Positions 60,338-64,000 of a stretch of DNA of 64,000 nucleotides are shown in pieces. Under the pieces are notes generated by a model. It searched no databases. It was not told where the DNA came from and saw only the letters and a program-made list of their open reading frames with translations. The DNA lies in assembly GCF_017591435.1 (NCBI RefSeq), contig NC_059283.1, positions 9,206,840-9,270,839 on the forward strand, read 5' to 3'. How positions within the stretch are numbered: position 1 is the first letter of the stretch; every line of letters starts with the position of its first letter. Made by a program: the position numbers and the translations under genes. Origin of the DNA: Portunus trituberculatus. Lineage: Eukaryota > Arthropoda > Malacostraca > Decapoda > Portunidae.

Positions 60338-60631
60338 AAAACTGCAACATTAACAATTTACAGTACGTACTGGTAATCACAAATCAACCACAACAAATGA
60401 AGTCACAAAGGAGACTGGTGAGGCAGCGGTACTGACAGGCGGGAACACAGTACCATATTACAGTATGTGAACCATACGTGTCAGACTCATAGACAGATAA
60501 TGTCAAGTAATATATTATTTTGTTATAATATAATTAAAATCTGTACCTTAGTGAACTAAATAGAAAAAATATGGTGATACTGATACACGAGAATATGAAT
60601 TTTGTCAAACTTTTGTTGGGCTCTACTTGAT

Positions 60632-60713
<82 letters not shown>
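60632..60713. repeat. (CT)n microsatellite inside the hAT element
   Basis: About 80 bp of uninterrupted CT. Confidence 0.97.
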
Positions 60714-60717
<4 letters not shown>

Positions 60718-60924
60718 GCTGCACTAAAGTTTATTTATTTTTAGTAGAAAGGGCTGCAATGAAAGCCTTTGAGGGCCGCATGCGGCCCTTGGGCAGCAGG
60801 TTCCACAGGGCTGATGTAAACAATACGTCCAATACATGCCGTCGCCCACCACTGAAACAAAAAGAGATGGACTGCTTCACTGTGTGTACGTATTTACCTA
60901 TGGTGTTTTTAATTACATAGTTGT

Positions 60925-60993
60925 AAATTTGTGGTGAGTGCTCGAGCAAATTTGTGGTGAGTGCTTGAGCAAATTTGTAATAAGTGCTGAAAC
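60925..60993. repeat. Three tandem 23-bp units
   Basis: Units AAATTTGTGGTGAGTGCTCG-AGC at 60925, 60948 and 60971. The first two differ at one base and the third is diverged. Confidence 0.88.
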
Positions 60994-61159
60994 AATGGTG
61001 TCTTGCAGACTCCTTGCTTCTAATGTTTTTGTGTTCAGTGGTTGGGTATATGGTGAATGTGTTCTTGTAGGAGAATGACTTTTTTTTTCTTAGAAATTTC
61101 TTTTAAATATTAGGGTGCGTCTTCTAAGATGCAGCATCTTGCAAGCCGTAAAATACAGT

Positions 61160-61888
61160 AATATAATTTAATGCATTTTAGGTTAAGATGTAATGGCATC
61201 CTGCCAGCAATGTTTTTGTTGTGTATTATTGTAATACTCTCAGGACGATCTATCTTATGTATGTATTATTTACCCATTTATTATTTCATTGTATATTATG
61301 TTCATATTTTGTGATTAATATATGTACTGAACATTTTACTTTATCCTTCTGATTTAGCTCCCACCACCCAATTTTTGAGATAGCAAAAACTGGAAAAAAC
61401 TATCTAGGATGAATGACCCACTGAGATTCATACTATGTACATCCATATATTCTCCACAATGTAGTAGTTGCACAATCTAGCAGGGTGACCTAGCCACTGT
61501 CACAATCAATATTCCTGTATTTCCCTCCTAATGTTGATCCTCCATTGCATCTATTCCCCTGTCTTCTCCACACGTCCTTCTCCTTCCTTCTGTAGACCCG
61601 TTGCCTCCCGGGCTTGGATGGTTAATTGTAGATAAATCCTCTCACTTCCTCGTTCCTTCTTTCCTTATGTTGGCGGTTGTGAACGACAACTGTATCCCGA
61701 TGACTTGGTCACAGGGAAAAAGGGGGACCTGACCAGGGTTGTTCACAGGCCGGGCACTATCATCTGCCTTGTCCGGCATCACTTAAGTTCTCCATCACAT
61801 GGTGGTGCTTCTACATCTCTCCTGACACCTCAATCTTCACCTTCACACCCTGTAACACAGTACCAAAGTGCTCCTACATCTCTCCTGA
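61160..61888. other. Unassigned sequence
   Basis: AT-rich to 61540, then a pyrimidine-rich part. The frame running into the (TA)n tract from 61705 has no recognisable domain and I do not call it a gene. Confidence 0.4.
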
Positions 61889-62146
<258 letters not shown>

Positions 62147-62474
62147 CATGTATTTTAATTTCTGTGGGGGTGACTTTTGACGTGCTGGAACGCATTCCCT
62201 ATTATTACATGTTATAATGGGTTCGGTATACGGTAATATCGATTTGTGGTAAGGTTTTCAGAATGCATGTGTACCGTATAACGAGCACTTACTGTACTTT
62301 AAAAAGAAAATGTAAAATATCTTTCAAACTCTTAACTCCCTTCGTGACTTCTGGTATCTGGCCAAAAACATCTTCAATATCTTTACTTCTTCATCTTTTC
62401 CTCCTTTATTTCATCCTGATGGCACCATTGCCATCTCATCTGCCTCTAAAGCTGAACTCTTCTCTCAAACCTTA

Positions 62475-62714
62475 ATTATTTTATTTTATTTTGTCTTATT
62501 TATTAGATTTATACCATGTGGGCTTTTCATGAGGATTTATGGGCTAAAGGGGATACTTTTTGGGGTACCTCCTATCTCAAAGCCGATCCACTAGGAAACC
62601 ATTGCCCAGAATGAGGAAGCCAACGTACACTCGGACCTTGGACAGAATTAGAACCCATGCTCTTGGAGACCCCTCGGACTCCAAAGCGTGCATGATTCCA
62701 CTGTACCACTGTAC
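62475..62714 (-). mobile_element. tRNA-derived SINE
   Basis: Same family as 55003-55236. On -, the head GTGGTACAGTGGAATCATGC is at 62713 and an A/T-rich tail at 62475-62510. The flanking LINE sequence (CTCAAACCTT ... CTTTGGATGATTCTGG) joins when it is removed. Confidence 0.83.
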
Positions 62715-62716
62715 TT

Positions 62717-63654
62717 TGGATGATTCTGGGCTTGTCCCTTCTGCTCCTCCTCCCTCTGACTATTTCGTGTCTTCAATCAAAGTTCTTCGTAATGATGTTT
62801 TCCATGCCCTTGCTTGCTTAAACCCTCGGAAGGCTTATGGACCTGATGGGGTCTCTCCTATTCTCAAAAACTGTGCTTCCATGCTTGCACTTTGCATGGC
62901 CAAACTCTGTCAACTATGTCTATCAACTTCTACCTTTCCTTCTTGCTGGAAGTTTGAATATTCTTATCTGATCTTCTATCTGATCGCCAGTATGGCTTCT
63001 GTCAAGGTCGCTCTACTGGTAATCTGGTATTTCTTACTGAGTCTTGGCCATCCTCTTTTAGAGATTTTGATGAAACTTGCTGTTACGTTAGACATATTAA
63101 AGGCTTTTGATTCAGTCTGGCACAAGGCTTTGATTTCAAAACTGCTCTCCAACAGTTTCTATCCTTCTCCTTCCAACTTTATCTAAAGTTTCCTTCTCCA
63201 ATTGTTTTATTGCAGCCGTAGTAGATGGCCACTTCTCTTAAATCTATTAATAGTGGTGTTCCTCAGGGTTCTGTCTTGTTGCCCAGTCTCTTTCTATTAT
63301 TCATTAATGATCTTCTTAACCTAACTTCTTGCCCTATCCACTCCTACACTGATGATATCACCCTACATCTTTCTACATCCTTTCAGGAAGTCAACAGATC
63401 ACAAAGGAACACCACAGAATGCTTGACTTTTGATCTTTCTAAGATTTCTGATTAGGGCAGAGAAAACTAATAGTGTTCAATGCTTCAAAAGCTCAATTCC
63501 TTCATTTATCAACTTGACACAACCACACAACCTTCCAGACAACTTTCCTTTCTTCTTAAATGACACTCAATTGTCTCCCTCTTCCACGCTGAATATCCTC
63601 GGTCTGTCCTTTACTCATAATCTTAAACAAGGACCTTCACATCTCATCTCTTGA
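62717..63654 (+). pseudogene. Jockey-like reverse transcriptase, decayed
   Basis: KVLRNDVFHALACLNPRKAY and YGPDGVSPILKNCASMLALC give the RT fingers (62770-62930). A deletion removes most of the NYRPIAL region. LDILKAFDSVWHKALISKLL retains the first catalytic Asp, and from 63225 INSGVPQGSVLLPSLFLLFI and PIHSYTDDITLH follow, so the catalytic Tyr-Ala-Asp-Asp has become Tyr-Thr-Asp-Asp. Stops and shifts are present throughout. It is the most decayed of the larger family members here. Confidence 0.83.
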
Positions 63655-63870
63655 TAAAATAGCTTCTATGAAGTTAGGTATTCTAAGACTTCTCCGCCAG
63701 TTTTTCTCGCCCCTCCAACTGCTAACTCTGTACAAGGGCCTTATCCGTCCTCCTCCTCCTCTGTTTTCTTCGCTTGTTTTGGGAGGAATGGTTCCACTCA
63801 CACAATATTATTAGATAGGGTGGAATTAAAAGCTTTTGTCCTATAAACTCCCTTCCTCTGCAGTTCAAGT

Positions 63871-64000
63871 GTTTTTTTTTTTTTCTCTTTTTTTTTAAAT
63901 CTTTAGTTACCCTTCGCTAGTTTCTTTTGCATTAAAAAATAAATAAATAAATACCCTCCAAGCTTTTTCTTGGTAGCTTAATTCTTTTCTCGCTTCCTGA
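63871..64000. other. T-rich junction and unassigned right edge
   Basis: A T-rich run (63870-63897) and AT-rich sequence with a short AAATA run. Nothing recognisable. Confidence 0.4.

Larger units (their letters stand above)
59715..60813. mobile_element. hAT-type DNA transposon, internally deleted
   Basis: Ends CAGGGGTGTGCAACCTTTTT and, reverse-complemented, CAGCCCTGTGGAACCTGCTG. An 8-bp target duplication, ATGTAATC (59707-59714) and ATGTAAAC (60814-60821), matches at seven of eight bases, as expected for hAT. Confidence 0.9.
59181..61158. mobile_element. TA-flanked TIR element with nested hAT
   Basis: Left CCGTATTTTACGGCTTACAA and right reverse-complemented CTGTATTTTACGGCTTGCAA, with TA at 59179-59180 and 61159-61160. 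Without the hAT insertion it is about 870 bp. No transposase was recognised. GTGCGTCTTCCAAGACG-type sequence repeats inside both ends. Confidence 0.85.
62310..63870 (+). mobile_element. Jockey-like LINE fragment, interrupted by a SINE
   Basis: Collinear with 100-1570 of the first LINE, from the pre-RT region (TTCGTGACTTCTGGTATCTGG) to the segment before the 3' UTR. A SINE interrupts it at 62475-62714. It breaks into a T-rich run near 63871. Confidence 0.87.

Noticed and set aside
60925..60993. CRISPR-like array
   Set aside because: The 23-bp units are directly adjacent with no spacers, and the genome is eukaryotic.

Overview
This is a repeat-saturated nuclear window from an arthropod, most likely a decapod crustacean. 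I infer that from the mix seen here: several Jockey-, RTE- and CR1-like LINEs, a Penelope-like element, a DIRS-like element, pogo/Tigger derivatives, tRNA-derived SINEs and very long (AT)n, (CT)n and (GT)n tracts. The species cannot be named from the sequence alone.

One host gene is recoverable. Seven exons on the + strand (20294-58713), with consistent GT-AG junctions and phases, encode a 343-residue mitochondrial amidoxime-reducing component (mARC, MOSC family). It has an N-terminal membrane anchor, a MOSC_N barrel and a MOSC domain with the Cys-Ser-Arg-Cys segment at the molybdenum site. Introns 4 and 5 are 18.2 and 12.0 kb and are swollen by transposons. Just before the last exon lies a duplicated copy of it (58482-58581) with its own acceptor and a hydrophobic ending, a candidate alternative or relic terminal exon.

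Layout: 1-2035 Jockey-like LINE; 2036-4564 RTE-like LINE; 4596-5801 Tigger derivatives and an (AT)n tract; 5802-6071 and 13428-13600 two halves of one LINE split by a 7.35-kb PIF/Harbinger element (6075-13424). That element has 46-bp TIRs, a TTA target duplication, a three-exon transposase and a MADF-type accessory gene. Next come a DIRS-like element (13604 to about 17257) and a SINE/MITE nest (17310-18735). The mARC gene holds TIR elements and a deleted LINE in intron 1, and a palindromic Penelope-like element, more Tigger copies, a near-complete Jockey-like LINE, a Tigger transposase fragment and a Gypsy pol plus probable LTR in intron 4. Intron 5 holds two CR1-like LINEs and tRNA-derived SINEs. 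Downstream are a TA-flanked TIR element with a nested hAT, a very long (AT)n tract and a last Jockey-like copy.

Almost every transposon gene is broken by stops, frameshifts or truncation. The best preserved are the Harbinger transposase (one in-frame TGA) and the reverse transcriptase of the LINE at 32761-36077. Nested insertions with target duplications, plus paralogous empty sites inside the window, give a readable order of events. I found no CRISPR array, no canonical free-standing tRNA or rRNA gene, and no clear novel multi-gene system.
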